From NCBI GenBank assembly GCA_973895155.1, contig OZ316899.1, positions 3,720,001 through 3,784,000 on the forward strand: DNA of 64,000 nucleotides. Reading direction: 5' to 3'. Position 1 is the first letter of the stretch; the number at the start of each line of letters is the position of its first letter. The notes under the pieces were generated by a model. That model did no database searches. It was given only the letters and a program-made list of their open reading frames with translations, and was not told where the DNA came from. Position numbers and translations under genes: made by a program. Source of the stretch: Marsupella aquatica. Taxonomy: Eukaryota; Marchantiophyta. Positions 1-10,775 of this stretch are shown in pieces.

Positions 1-1527
1 CCTCCTCTGGTGCTCTTGCCTGTAGGGGAAGTACCTGGGCAAATATCTGACTTCGGGCATACCGGCACAACAACGGCATATGATAGCCAAGCCGGGACAC
101 GCTTCCCTTGCCGATCACCTGCTATTCCTCCTTCAAGAATTTCTTCAATTGGGTGAGGAGGTATCCGTTGTAGTCCCGGCTAGGGTCTGGCCTCTCCACC
201 AAGTAAACCTGTGCCTTGCCGATCTCTGGCCTCTGAAAGTTGCAATGCATGGTTACCCGCAAGAAATCGATCATCTCCCCAATGTGCGGGTTGGTGCAGG
301 TGTTCCGGAAGAAGCCATTCTTTGTTGATGGCCCTGGGAACGACCGGAACTCCTTGTCAGGCAAGGTCTTCCTGGTATCAACTTTGGTCTTATTGCCCAT
401 CGGCAAGCCAAATGCTTCGGCAATCACTCGGGGAGTGAGATAGAAATCCTTCCCATACACCCTTGTGGAATTGGACTTGGGCTCCCAGGATCCCACAAAT
501 TCTAATAAGTCTGAATCCGGCACCTCCGGCTTCAGCCTTGGTACTTCCGAGTCTGCATAGCCGTAAAGCATGCATCCTCTTCACGTGCAAAGTGTAATTG
601 CACTTCCTCGGGGAGGGTTGCCGCCCAGCCTTTCCAGGTGTCATCTCTTGTCGGAACGACATTGATGGGGTCAACCTCCTCTTCTTTGGCTTCTTCCTGC
701 CTCCTGCTCCCTTGCTCGGCTGGCTTCCTTGGTGTCGCCGACCTTGTTCTCTTTGCAGGGGTGGTCTCTTCATTGATGTTCCCTTTCCTCTTCATAGCGG
801 CTGCCGTGGATGTTTCTCCTAGCACGGTTGCCTTCGTCCACCCCTCCGTGCTACCCTTCAACTCCCAGTGTATGTCATTGCAGCGGTTGATGGCTTCCTG
901 GATGCCAACTATTTTGTTCTCACAAAACAGAAGATTGTTGAGTTTGTCGGCAGTAGGGCGTCCATAGGAATTCAGCTGTGATGATTTCTCCTCCTAAGAA
1001 GGCAGACTTCTACAGCTCCCACAGTCGAGCAAGCTCCTGCCGTTCTCGAGCGGCTCTCTCCAATTCTTCATCCTTGTAGGTCCCAATGTACTCAGTTGCC
1101 CGTTCTAACAGGCATCCCCAAAAATGAGCAGCTTGATTGACGTCGCTCATACCCTTCTTGAGTTGATTGTCGGTATCTACTTCCACCCTGAGTGCTTGCC
1201 CGAGCAGCGGATAGTAGTTGGCCTCCGATAGTTGTCTGCTTAGTTTGTGCTTGCAAATGAGCCACCATTCCTTGCGATCGATCCTTACCCCTCCCTGACT
1301 GGTCTTCCTTCCCGTTAGTTACCCATAGCCGCCGGCACTTAGCGTGCCCTAACCCTAATCGTGTTCCCTCCCCCGACATTCTTACTTCCGGCCTCGGCTC
1401 GGGTTCCATAGCCACCCTTAATTGTTTATATTTTCCATCTTTTTGTTACTATACTAATGTGTTTCTAGGGTTTACTCCTTATTTTATCATTTTAAACTGG
1501 CCTAGTGATTCCTGGCTAGGCATCACA
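1..1527 (-). repeat. 3' LTR of gypsy element A (cut by window start)
   Basis: On the minus strand this LTR starts TGTGATGCCTAGCC at 1527 and runs off the window at base 1. It is a near copy of 20156-21723, the distal part of the 5' LTR, differing by scattered substitutions and by a deletion of about 46 bp near 540 between short direct repeats. It follows the polypurine tract at 1528-1540 directly, which fixes its boundary. The integrase reading frame ends 12 bases inside it. The LTR carries part of a long reading frame, listed separately. Confidence 0.88.
122..1150 (-). pseudogene. LTR-encoded accessory protein, A type, broken copy in the 3' LTR
   Basis: This is a decayed copy of the protein carried inside the A-type LTRs. 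Open pieces lie at 861-532 and 571-122. The first contains a Lys/Glu/Arg-rich stretch (KRTRSATPRKP); the second contains the conserved block DLLEFVGSWEP, then GFFRNTCTNPHIG and RDYNGYLL. The two frames overlap, so there is a frame break near 540-570, at the deletion seen against the 5' LTR copy. Homologous blocks occur at 20144-21240 (minus), 28380-29760 (plus) and 34000-35130 (plus). I know no named domain for it. It has no RT, protease or integrase motifs. Confidence 0.6.
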
Positions 1528-2712
1528 TAGCTCCCCACTTAATTGTGAAGCGTCCTCACGAACAACTTCATCTTTGTCCATATAGTATTTCTTGAGGCGG
1601 TTGTAATGAATGCAAACTGGGTAGACCTCTCCAGTAATGTTGGCCAATTGCACGGAGCCATTGGAAAACTTCATGGTTACCTTGAAGGGTCCTAACCAGC
1701 GAGTGTAAAGTTTACCTGGAAACCTGCTATACCTACTGTCATAAAGTAATACAAGATCTCCTATGTGAATACTAACTAGTTTCAACTTTTTATCATACTG
1801 TTGCTTCATGGTATTCTGTCTATATTCTACTCTCTCAGCTGAAATCATTTGTGCCTCTTCTAAGGCTTCTAATCTATATTCTCACTCCTTTAGGCTTCCC
1901 TCCTCTAAGACTCTTTCCTCAATTGTAACTTGAAATGTAGGTATCTCAAGTTGCATGGGTACCAGAGCCTCCTGCCCAAATGTTAAGAAAAAGGGTGTAT
2001 GACCGGTAGTGGATTTATAGGCTAAATTGTAAGCAAAAACAACAGCAAACAATTTATCATCCCAATCGAGTTTGTTCTGAGCTATGGTTTTGTTCAATAT
2101 TTTTCCTATAATTCCATTGGCTCGTTCTGTCAACCCATTTGCCTTTGGGTGGTAAGGAGTAGTAGGCCTATGTCTAACTAAATATTGCTCATTTAAACGA
2201 CTAATTATATCATTCAAAAAATGGGTTCCTCTATCACTAACTAATTCTAGGGGTGCGCCATACCTGGTGAAGATCTGCTCATACATGAATCAAGCCGTAG
2301 TAACTACATCATCCTTCATCGTCGGCCTGGCCTCTACCCACTTAGTTGCATAATCTGTGGCCAGGATTATGTACTTGTTTCTCCGAGGATGGGTCAATGG
2401 TTTCAGGGGTCCCATGAAATCAATACCCCACTTCACAAATGGTGCCAAAGGTAGAATAGGGTGCAGAGGATGTCTTGTGGACGCCCTTGGTCCTCTCGCT
2501 CGCTGACAAGGATTGCATTGTTTGATAAACTGATAGACATCTTTGTGCAAGGTGGGCCACCAATAACCAACATTTAATATCTTTTTAGACGTGGTTACTG
2601 GAGCAAAATGTCCTCTGGCCTCCTCCCCATGCATAGCCCGTAAGACTCGTTTTACCTCTCCCTTCTCCAAACACCTTTGAATCGTGCCGCTGATTCCATA
2701 CCTGTGTAGCAC
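1516..2712 (-). pseudogene. Integrase of gypsy element A, broken
   Basis: This is the C-terminal part of the Pol polyprotein, which inserts element cDNA into the chromosome. Three open pieces follow one another in order: 2712-2290, 2286-1882 and 1848-1516. The first has the zinc-binding module (a His pair, then CNPCQRA) and the first catalytic Asp in WGIDFMGP. The second has the second Asp in VSDRGTHF and the catalytic Glu in NGLTERANG. The third is the C-terminal domain ending in GPFKV and HYNRLKKYY. No chromodomain follows. Two TGA stops separate the pieces (near 2287 and near 1880) in contexts that fit CGA-to-TGA change. The frame ends inside the 3' LTR. Its length and motif order are normal for Ty3/gypsy. 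Confidence 0.88.
1528..1540 (-). other. Polypurine tract of element A
   Basis: On the minus strand the sequence reads AAGTGGGGAGCTA directly before the 3' LTR start TGTGATGCC. A purine-rich run at this place is the expected primer for plus-strand DNA synthesis in LTR retrotransposons. Confidence 0.75.
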
Positions 2713-4585
2713 CCTTAATGTACTGATACTGTCTGACCTTCCACAGAAAGACTGCAGCTTGTTCTTGGGTTAGCCCTTGCTGTAATCTGGACGTGCTGAG
2801 AAATTGCAAAATCTCAGGGTACCATGTATCAGCTATTTCCACAACGAATAGCTCCTCGTCGGGGAATCGGTCATCGATGCAATCTGTGGCAGGTTCACCT
2901 GTGATCCTTGAAAAGAAGTTGGCATTGGCGTGTAGCTTTCCCGACTTGATTTTTAGCTTGTAGTCAAATTCCTGTAAAAGCAAAATCCATCTTGCTACCC
3001 TGCCTGTAAGGTCCGGCTTATTTACTAGGTACTTCAAACTTTCATGATCAATATGAAAGATTACTTTGTACCCTAGCAAATAATGCCTAAACTTTTTACA
3101 GGAATAAATGACTCCTAATGCTTCTCTTTTTGTGGTCGCATAGTTTCGTTCGGCATCGGCAAGCTGGCGGCTTGCAAAGTATATGGGATGGTCCCTTCCT
3201 TTCTCATCCAACTGACTTAGTACTAAGCCGATACAGAAGCCTAAGACATCTACGAAGACATGAAAATCCTTGTTCCAGTCTAGTGCTATCATGACTGGGG
3301 CCTCCACTAACTTTTGCTTTAATTCCACCACAACTGTTACTTTTTCTGGTGTGGGTTCAAAGTCTGCGCCTGCCTTGAGCATGTTGGTTAATGGCAAAGC
3401 TAGCTTGGCAAAATCCTTGATGAACCGGCGATAATACCCAATGCACCCCAAGAAGGATCTCACATCCTTTATGTTCTTAGGTTGCATGATATCAAGCCAT
3501 ACTGCTAGCTTACCCTTGTCAATCTCAATGCCCTTCTTTGATACTTTGTGCCCTAGCAGCACACCCTCTGTTACTCCAAAGAAACATTTATCTGGGTGTA
3601 ACTTGAGACCTACCTCTCTACATCTCATGAAGGTCTTCCTTAGGTATTTAGCATGTTTCGATGCTTTCCCAAATACTGCAAAATCATCAATGAAGATTTC
3701 CATGAACTTTCTCAAGTAGTCATGGAAAATGTTCACCATTAATCGTTGGAACATAGCTGGTGCGTTACAGAGTCCAAACAACATACGATTGAAGACATAG
3801 ATCCCCCATTTTGTGATGAAGGCTGTCTTGATTTGGTCCTCCTGCCTAATCCTGATTTGGTTATAACCAAAGTACCCATCCATGAATGAGTATAGTTCAT
3901 GACTGGCTACCATGTCTAGTACCATATCAGTAAAGGGTAAAGGAAAATGGTCCTTTAACGTAGCCTCATTCAACTTCCTGTAATCCTGACAAACCCGGAT
4001 CTTGGGTTTACCATTGGGTCCAGCTTTCTTGGGAACTATCACAATTGGAGACACCCAGTCTGAATGTAGGACTGGAGTGATGAATCCGGCTTCCACTAGT
4101 TTGTCGATTTCAATTTTGACCATCAGGGAATACTTAGGGTTCATCCTTTGAATTGGTTGTCAAAATGATTTGGCCCCTAACATGAGATCAATTTGATGTT
4201 CTCCTAATTTTGGGTCTACTCCCTTCAGGTCTTGGTGACTCCATGCAAACACATCATGAAATTCAATCAGTAATTCACTGATTTCTTTCTCAAGCTCAGG
4301 TGCTAGGTCCCGTCCCAAGTTCAGTTCCCTTCCTTCTCCTAAGTTGAGCTTTCGGTATTGCCGTACTTGGATCATATTAATCTGCTTCTTCAAGTTTGGG
4401 TCCAATTCAGCCTCCAGCCTCTCCAGTCTCATACCTCCATAAACTGGAATCTTGGTTGTACTAGCCGAGTTGGTTTCTCCCTTGTTATCCGCAGATTGTC
4501 CCCTTGCCGGTCTATTTGGTTTTGAATTGGTGGTCGGCTTCCCTTCCTGCCTCGGCTCTGGATTGTTTCTGTGCATCTCATCCAT
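2700..4585 (-). pseudogene. Reverse transcriptase-RNase H of gypsy element A
   Basis: This encodes RT and RNase H, which copy element RNA into DNA. Pieces at 4585-4160 and 4144-2585 are in one frame. They are split by a TGA at about 4158 where element B (46242-47270) has a CGG arginine codon in the same context. RT motifs seen are WVSPIVIVPKK, RVCQDYRKLN, FMDGYFGYNQIRI and the active-site block FIDDFAVF. RNase H follows with DHPIYFASRQL, REALGVIYSCKKFRHYLLG and HIDHESLKYLV. Its first expected Asp block reads FVDVLGF in place of the usual DAS, which suggests a lost catalytic residue. The frame runs to 2585, into the integrase start in another frame. Sequence type matches gypsy elements without a chromodomain (Tat/Athila side) by general resemblance. 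Confidence 0.88.
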
Positions 4586-4832
4586 TCCTGCCTCCTGAGG
4601 GCCAGGCCGCTATGCTCTTCCGGCTTCTAATAGGGCCTCAATTTGTTCTGCCCTCGTGATCAGCTTGTAAGCCGATCCCTTGGTATTTAATTTGTTGCCG
4701 ATGATAGACGGCGTTGTGGATCCTTCCGGCTCTGCCACAACGCCTAAGGAAAATCCATTGTCTCTAGTGCAGCTCCCCACTTAGCTGTTTCATCCAACTG
4801 GACCACCTCTTGTGCTTCCTCCAGAATTGAAG

Positions 4833-5453
4833 CTAAAAAGGTGGACTCAATGGCAAAGCAGTCCTCGGTCTCTTCTTCACATTCTTCCAAGTCACTCTCC
4901 ATAGTTCTTGCAATAGTCCGCTAGGGGGTACTTCTGGTCCAAAGACACTTTCTTCGGTCAGGTTAGTGAGGCATCCTAGCCAACGTACCTCATCGGTTGA
5001 CTCCAGTCCACTGTCGTACCCGTCTACCTTCCTAATACTTCTTCTACGGTCATCCTTGGTGTCCCACGATACCGTGATAGAGGGGGTCCCAAAGGTGAAC
5101 TCCTTCTTCCCCCAATCTTCTATTACCTTGGCTAGATACAGCCATGGCCTGCCAATCAATAGCCAAAATGACATAGGGTTTACCGGCTTCATTACTACAT
5201 AGTTAATGCTAAAGAAGATCCCTCCTATCTCAGTCTTGATGCCGGTTAACACTCCCGTGGGAATGACTTGATACCCATTGGCCATGTTCAACACTCTTCC
5301 AGTCATCTCCGACGTTAGTCCCCATCCTTTTGCTGTTGAATCAATCATAATACATACCCCTGATCCTCCATCAATGGGTACCCGTAGTAATATTTCTCCT
5401 TGAATCATTAATGGTAATGTTGGGGCTCCTTGATCTTCTTCTATCATCAGCAC
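4833..5453 (-). pseudogene. Protease region of gypsy element A
   Basis: An open frame of 206 codons lies between the gag zinc knuckles and RT, the usual place of the aspartic protease. The retropepsin core is visible as HVPIDGGSG-like LRVPIDGGSGVC, with hydrophobic ILIDST and MSFWLLIGRPW blocks. The catalytic triplet is normally D-T/S-G; here it is DGG, as also in element B at 48112-49113, so this family may use an unusual triplet or the copies may share a defect. Frame breaks separate it from the neighbouring pieces at 5511 and 4585. Confidence 0.7.
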
Positions 5454-5510
5454 ATCGGATCTGGTTGCTACCTTGGGTAATCTTGGCTTGCCAAGAATGG
5501 CCTTCCTTAA

Positions 5511-6386
5511 CTACTTCCGGAAGTACGGGCTATTTTTCAACAGTTGACCTACTATTGCCAAGACTCTAGATTCTAGTACATCTTTAGCCAGGTCATAGGG
5601 GACTATCGGCTTCTCTTCTGCCGGTGTCTTCATATTGGCTTCGACCTGTTTTTTCACGCTAATTTCCACAGCCCTTGGATCTTCCGAAGCAAACAACGCT
5701 TTTGCTCGTTTCACATCCTTAGCTATGGCTTTGGTATTCTCCAGGGTTTCCAATTCTCGTAGTTGTTCCTTAACACTAGCCGTAATAGAGGGGTAGAAAA
5801 ACTTAGGGTGGTCTCGATTGAAGTTGCTGTCCTGTGAAGGATTGGGCTCACTGGTGGGCTCATGGCTTACCTGTGTTGCCGGCGCCCTTCCTTCTCCTTC
5901 CGTTGATGTTGACAAAGAGTCGATCTTTTCTTCTTTAACCTTCCCTTTATTTTTGGCCAGCCCATCCCACCTTTCCTTCCTTCTGGTGGATCGAGTAGAG
6001 ACCCGGTAGCAATCATGATCCAAATCCTCTTCTGAAAATGTTGATAGGGCCTCGGCCTCATCATCAGATGGTCCAAACTCAGCCTCGGCATCTGTTTGCC
6101 ATCCGAGTTCGATGTGGTTGATTTGAAATCCTCCTAAGGTAGTACCTGGTGGCAAGAGCTTATGATTTGCGGCCAGTCCTGCCAACCAAGTAGGACATTG
6201 TCCTAGCATGTGACCCTCCTGTTGGCATCCCATACATAGCTGAGCTGGTTGTCCATCACCTTGTTTGCGTGCATTCAGGCATTCTCTAGCAAAATGGCCA
6301 GGTTGACCACAATTACAGCATGCCGCAAATCTTTGCACATTCGGTCTAGGAGGTACTGATGGATTCTGAATAATCCGAGGATACAT
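5511..6386 (-). pseudogene. Gag C-terminal region with zinc knuckles, element A
   Basis: A 291-codon open piece begins with a CCHC zinc knuckle (C-N-C-G-QPGH-FAREC) and a second C-M-G-C-QQEGH-MLGQC knuckle. It continues into a long acidic and charged linker with STRSTRRKERW and EEDLDHD. These knuckles bind element RNA during packaging. It sits between the gag core (6732-7656) and the protease. The same order is found in element B at 48112-49476. Upstream, between 6400 and 6720, the frame is broken but remains recognisable against element B (49360-49630). Confidence 0.8.
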
Positions 6387-6731
6387 CTCTCCCGGATTGT
6401 TCCTTAATCTTGACTAGAGAGATGCAGGTCGGTTGGATAGGTCTCGTGCTCCAGTCTCACTGATGCCAAAAACACTATCAGCGGCATCCCCTAGAAAGTA
6501 CTCTACTTCTCCCTGACACGGTCTGACCTTAGCGATATGCCGAACATGACTAGTAGTGAGTTTAGGACATGCATCTTTATGGTGTCTGGTTTTATAACAT
6601 AAGGCACACCATACAGAGCTATCTTCCAGTACTACGTTCTTCTTTGGCTTAGTTTACCTTTGCTATTATAGCCTTAAGCTGCTCGGTAAGAGCTACGATG
6701 TTATCTGGCGTTTTAGCCTCTAGCTTGACTT

Positions 6732-7656
6732 TCAACTTCCCCCTCCTTCTGCCCTTCTTTTTCCTAGATTTTTCTTCTTCAGAACTAGAAGATGACTCAC
6801 TCTTGCTACTTCCACTATCCAAGCTTGAGTTATCACTTCTTGACTTCTTAGAATGTTTCTTTTTCTTATCTTTTTTCTTATGGGGTGATCCTTCCTCGGA
6901 TGAGGAACTCTCAGACTTGAGCTATTTCTTCCGGCTTGTGATATCTGCATTAATGTACAATTGAATATCTCTAATTGCCTCGGCTAAAGTCTCTGGGTTC
7001 TCCTTCCTAATTGCAAAACTCATCTTCTGCGGTAAAGCATTCACCAACCATTGAAGTTGCATACCTTCAGATGCATTGGTCTTTGTACGTCTTACCAGCT
7101 TTTGGAAGCGTTGCAAGAACTTCCTGAAGGATTTGTTCTCCTTGAATCGAAGTCGTCCCAACTTCAGCACTGCTAGCTTTGAGGTTCCAATGGGTAAAAA
7201 CTCCTTGAAAAATAGTGATTTGAAGGTATGTCAGATGGCTTGATCTTCCACATCCAGTGTACCAAGGCCTCGCCTCACCCTTGAACAGGCCGGGAAGAAT
7301 CTGCATCTTGATGGCTGATTCTCCATTTGCTGCAGCGGTTCCCTCAAAGTCATCCAACCATTCGTTTGGATCCTCATCTCCTCTCCCATGAAATGCCTTG
7401 TAATGAATGCGCAACCTTTGGCTCATTCTGGTTCCTAGCCTCTCTTCTGGCCGTGCCTCCGATTCCCCCATGTCGGTTGGGGACTCACTTCTCCTTACCG
7501 ACTCCTCTTCTGGTATTTCTTCTTCGATGCCACTTTCAATTTTGGAGCTACTAGCTCTTTCTGCTCCTCTCAGTCGTTGTGTATCATGCCACCCGACAAG
7601 CTGTTGCAGACGAGCTCTCTCCCGTTGAATCGCTCCCTCGGCGTAGGTTCAGTCAT
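6732..7656 (-). pseudogene. Gag core of gypsy element A
   Basis: This is the structural capsid-like protein of element A. The likely start is the ATG at 7656-7654, matched by the gag start of element B at 50634. Pieces 7471-7067, 7170-6922 and 6950-6732 follow in different frames, so there are at least two frame breaks. The retrotransposon gag domain is recognised by HYKAFHGRGDEDPNEWLDDF, LPGLFKGEARPWY, KENKSFRKFLQRFQKLVR and LPQKMSFAI. The C-terminal end is rich in Lys, Ser and Asp, as in element B. Confidence 0.85.
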
Positions 7657-7701
7657 TATCTACACTGCTTCCTAACTCCATATCTCACGGCTTAAGAAAT
7701 G

Positions 7702-7724
7702 CCCCCTCCATCTAGCGCCAAAAA
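7702..7724 (-). other. Primer-binding site region of element A
   Basis: Immediately inside the 5' LTR the minus strand reads TTTTTGGCGCTAGATGG followed by AGGGGGC. A TGGCGC start, complementary to a tRNA 3' end, is the usual primer-binding site form in part of the gypsy elements. The same 23 bases follow the LTR of element B at 50672-50694, which supports function. I cannot name the tRNA with certainty. Confidence 0.65.
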
Positions 7725-8819
7725 TGTGGTGCGTCCCATGGCTCTCTGAACCCAAGAAACCCCCTTGCACAAGCCAATTCCTGTAGGTTTTACTCTTAGC
7801 GAGGCTGGTTTTGCGGCTTAGCGGCATGGGATGCTGCTAACTTCCTTCTACTAACATTTTACACACATATACTAGACAGATCCTTCATCGGGTCATGAGA
7901 TACGTAGTCGGCCTCTTCTATGCCTTCCCTTGTCCTCCTCTCCTGGTCTTCCTTTAGGTATGTTTGGATTCCGCCGCTGGAATGATCCCCAACTGGCTTG
8001 GGTGAGCCGCTAAGACCTCTCTCAGCTCAACACATCCAACTCTTACTACCTTGCTTACTCTCTTCTTGGTTGATGTGGGCAATCTTCAAACAAGTTAATG
8101 CGACACACAAATAGCAAAATGACTCCTTTTGATTGAGTTATACCATACACTTGCCATACAAACAGTACTTCTCATACACAAGATCTGCAAACTAAGCCGT
8201 GAGGCCAACTCTATTCATCTCTTAGGTATGAGGAAACATGAATATACACAAGGGTCATAGCATAACTAACCGAGAGCTTCTTTAACTACTTGATCCCAGC
8301 CCTGCTAGTGCACTAAAAACTTGCTAAGGAAGAAGGCCCTGAACCCCCCGTTGCCCAGGTACTTATCCTGGCAGTGGATCTGCCCAATTTCTTGCAGCGT
8401 AAGCCTAATCTAACCTGACCATAATCTACCTATGTACAGCGGGGCAGGAGCACAAGTGTTGCTCTTACCAGTGGATCCACAATCCCACTAAGCTCAGTGT
8501 CAAGACCGTCATGGTAGTGGTGGCTGATCCTCAATGGACGCCCCCAACACTTCCTCTGCAGCCACTACCGTAGGTCCGTCCTCTGACAGATTAACTGCTC
8601 CGGACTGAGTCAACTCTCCATCGGCCTGACTGGGTCCACCCTCGGCTTTGGGACTTGAGGCTCCTACATACATTTGGACTCCCGGCTCGTGTTCCGGCCT
8701 CCTTCTCTCCTTGGCCCCAGTAAGGGGTTTTCCTTGGTAAGTCGGCTTATGCCGACTTTGGGAGCAATATTTTGTACCGGTCCCGTTGCCGTTCTCCTTT
8801 CCTTCTCCAGCAATTTCAG
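7725..8819 (-). repeat. 5' LTR of element A, promoter-distal part (right of the transposon insertion)
   Basis: On the minus strand this part ends ...GGGACGCACCACA at 7725, just before the primer-binding site. Together with 20027-21723 it makes one LTR of about 2.78 kb, cut by the 11.2-kb transposon. It matches the plus-strand A-type copy at about 29520-29690 and 33200-33737, which shows that the two parts were once joined. The interval 8509-8810 holds the C-terminal part of the LTR-encoded reading frame (TGAKERRRPEHEPGVQ). No other gene is seen in 7725-8508. Confidence 0.88.
8811..8819. repeat. 9-bp target-site duplication, left copy
   Basis: CAATTTCAG occurs here and again at 20027-20035, directly outside the two ends of the transposon. 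The uninterrupted A-type copy at 29500-29520 carries CTGAAATTG once at the matching place. This is direct evidence for one insertion event with a 9-bp staggered cut. Confidence 0.93.
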
Positions 8820-8875
8820 GGGTATAACCACCGTGACAGCAAATAGTAAATAGATTTGCTGTTACGAGCAAATTT
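8820..8875 (+). repeat. Left terminal inverted repeat of the 11.2-kb transposon
   Basis: It begins GGGTATAACCACCGTGACAG and continues with CAAATAGTAAATAG. The outer 14 bases match the MITE end at 62365 (GGGTAT..C.C.CG) better than the other end of this same element. The subterminal stretch 8850-8960 has short repeats of TTTGCT and CTCATATGAG (at 8879 and 8921), possible transposase sites. Confidence 0.85.
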
Positions 8876-9142
8876 TTGCTCATATGAGGCTTTCAATGAC
8901 TCATAGCAGAAAATCTGTTTACTCATATGAGAAACTATTTACTTGTACGAGTTTTATAGGTTATTCAAAGTTCAAAAAAATGGCTCGATGTTAAAAAATA
9001 ACAACCATATAAGCGCTCTCTAAAATGCTAACATAATGGGGCCCACCATTCAATGATAATAAACGGGAAATATAAAGGTCATTATAAGAAGACGCGCTTT
9101 ATTTAACAGTCAATATATTTGCTATGTGTTTCAAACTTTGGC

Positions 9143-9157
9143 TAGCGCCAGGCGCTA
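9143..9157. repeat. 15-bp palindrome, copy 1
   Basis: TAGCGCCAGGCGCTA, a perfect palindrome around its central base, lies downstream of the transposase stop at 9257, in the left subterminal region. The stretch 8960-9256 holds no other feature that I can support. Confidence 0.85.
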
Positions 9158-9256
9158 CCAATAGACAACACATTTTTCTAGATAAGAAACGGGTACATCT
9201 TATGCCCGTTAGAAAAAACAAATGCCACTTAAAGCTGTTGAACGACACCAAATTGA

Positions 9257-9634
9257 CTACATGTCCGTTCCATTTTGTCGATCAAGCAGGTAACGAACTT
9301 CGCCCAATGTCAGAACTGGTTGACTAGATAGTGTCGAATCGTGAAGACTCAACTTTAACACAGTCCTGAATACCCAATATAGATGTTTGCAAGGCATGTA
9401 AGGTTTCCTATAAATGTGCCTCCGATAGAAATCCTCACATGAACAGCAAGGGAAACAACAAATCTGCACCCAATAAGAGGCAGCATTCCTCTCATGTTCA
9501 TGTGTTCTGATACAATACTGCTTCCCCCACGCATTCCCACTCGTGACATCTCTCTCGCATACGAGCCTCATTACTTCTATTTCGGATGCTTCAATCTTCT
9601 TGTAATGTGTTTGAGTTAGATTCACTCTCTGCAA
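9257..9634 (-). pseudogene. Transposase C-terminal part with SWIM zinc finger
   Basis: The 125-codon piece contains a SWIM-type zinc finger: CSC at residues 64-66 and CKH at residues 82-84, fitting CxCx(n)CxH. SWIM fingers are typical of the C-terminal half of Mutator-like and KDZ-like transposases and bind DNA or protein. A further Cys pair lies upstream in the same frame (FKCGSRNGRKC, translated from about 9640-9690). The frame is linked to exon 10086-10775 only through frame breaks, so this is a decayed gene or one with further small introns that I cannot define. It ends with a normal stop at 9257. Confidence 0.75.
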
Positions 9635-9639
9635 GCACT

Positions 9640-10085
9640 TCCTTCCATTCCTAGAGCCACATTTGAAAATTGGGTCTGCTAAATTGATCCTCTCTTAACA
9701 AATTCACATCGATGCGTAACTCAGACGGGGATGGCTCCTGAGCTTCCCTTACCTCTCCTGTACCAAGTAGACCTTGTTCTCTCAAGAATTGGATCTCGCC
9801 CTCCTGGAGATTGGTCCCTCTCGCAATGGGAAGAACGGATGGTATATTGGGAATGTTTGAAACACCTCTTCTTGGCCGACTTTTGTGACATTTGTTGTTT
9901 GGGCAAAACCATATCTGGTCCGGATGAGGTTCTCCTCTAAAAAGTCTACATCCTCTTACAGATATTGCAACAACTCCTTCTGGATTTGGAAACTCAACCT
10001 TCTTTACTCGATTTCGACCTTCATTGCGGCTTCCTCTCCAACCGAGGGTCCCATTACAAGCTGGACCAGCACCGCGTTTTGCAGT
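9640..10085 (-). pseudogene. Transposase linker region, frame uncertain
   Basis: Reading leftward between the second exon and the SWIM piece, coding-like sequence continues but changes frame at least once. About 10000-9900 reads VVAISVRGCRLF and IWFCPNNKCHK, which contain C-x(4)-C-type pairs like extra zinc ligands. No start, stop or splice sites can be fixed with confidence. The opposite-strand open frames here (9731-10205) have no recognisable content and are treated as shadows. Confidence 0.45.
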
Positions 10086-10775
10086 TCATCGGAGCTGCCA
10101 GAGACCTGGAGCTATGTCAGTTTCCATTGGGAGAAGAGATTCCTTAGGCGCGGCCTTAGCTTGATGTCCTACGGGAGGAACAGAAGATCTTGTTGTCCGA
10201 CGTGAGGGTGTCTCAAGGACGACAACCTCCTCAGAATCTTCACTCTCAGTTTGAGACAAATTAACAACGCCACTTCCACCAGCAGAAGGTGTGGAAGACA
10301 TCTTCTCAAAGTCTGTGGAATGGAGGTTTCTTCTCTTCAAACCCCTTGTATTTGGTGAAGTCACAAGGATAGTATCATGCCTGTGAGAGTCTTGTGCCGA
10401 GACATTCCCACTTGCATTACCTTTTCGCTTCACCGATCGAGTTATGAAGTCTCCATTCAATGGAACAGTTCTTTCCAAATCAAATTTAGCTGCGTTGGAA
10501 AGAAGGAGATTGGTCGCTTCTTCAAATAGACGTGGAGACCCTGTCATGTCGGCAGATCTGAAAGCCAGCTCAAAGATAGTGGGTCCAGTTCCCCGATGTA
10601 ATCCTCGACCGTATGCAGTATATGCTGCTATCTGACATACGGCTCGGTTTTGGTCAGTTTTGCACCCCTCCATGAGGCCAACCCGCTTCTTCATTTGCCA
10701 CGCCTTCATGCCTGCATGGACCAATTCCGAACCAGTACAATTCGGAATCATACTTGCCTCCTCATCACTCTTGCT
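10086..10775 (-). pseudogene. Transposase gene, second exon
   Basis: An acceptor site (minus strand ...CATGACAG) at 10776-10777 opens a frame that begins SKSDEEAS and runs through MIPNCTGSELVHAGMKAW and AAYTAYGRGLHRGTGPTI to a Ser/Thr-rich, acidic tail with NLSQTESEDSEEVVVLE. It closes at 10086, and similar coding seems to go on in another frame. The NLSxTSED-type acidic motif is also present in the first exon (VVNLSDTSEDDG at about 12730) and at the end of the methyltransferase gene (VVNLGSSESEDSEE at about 19000). The repetition of this tail in three proteins of one element is notable; it resembles a SUMO-interacting motif beside acidic residues, which is an inference. Confidence 0.6.

Noticed and set aside
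1092-1415. A 107-codon minus-strand frame at the LTR front
   Set aside because: It precedes the conserved FWG block, is not kept in frame in the copy at 27940-28170 and has no motif.
9731-10205. Plus-strand open frames opposite the transposase
   Set aside because: No recognisable content; they mirror the coding strand of the transposase second half.
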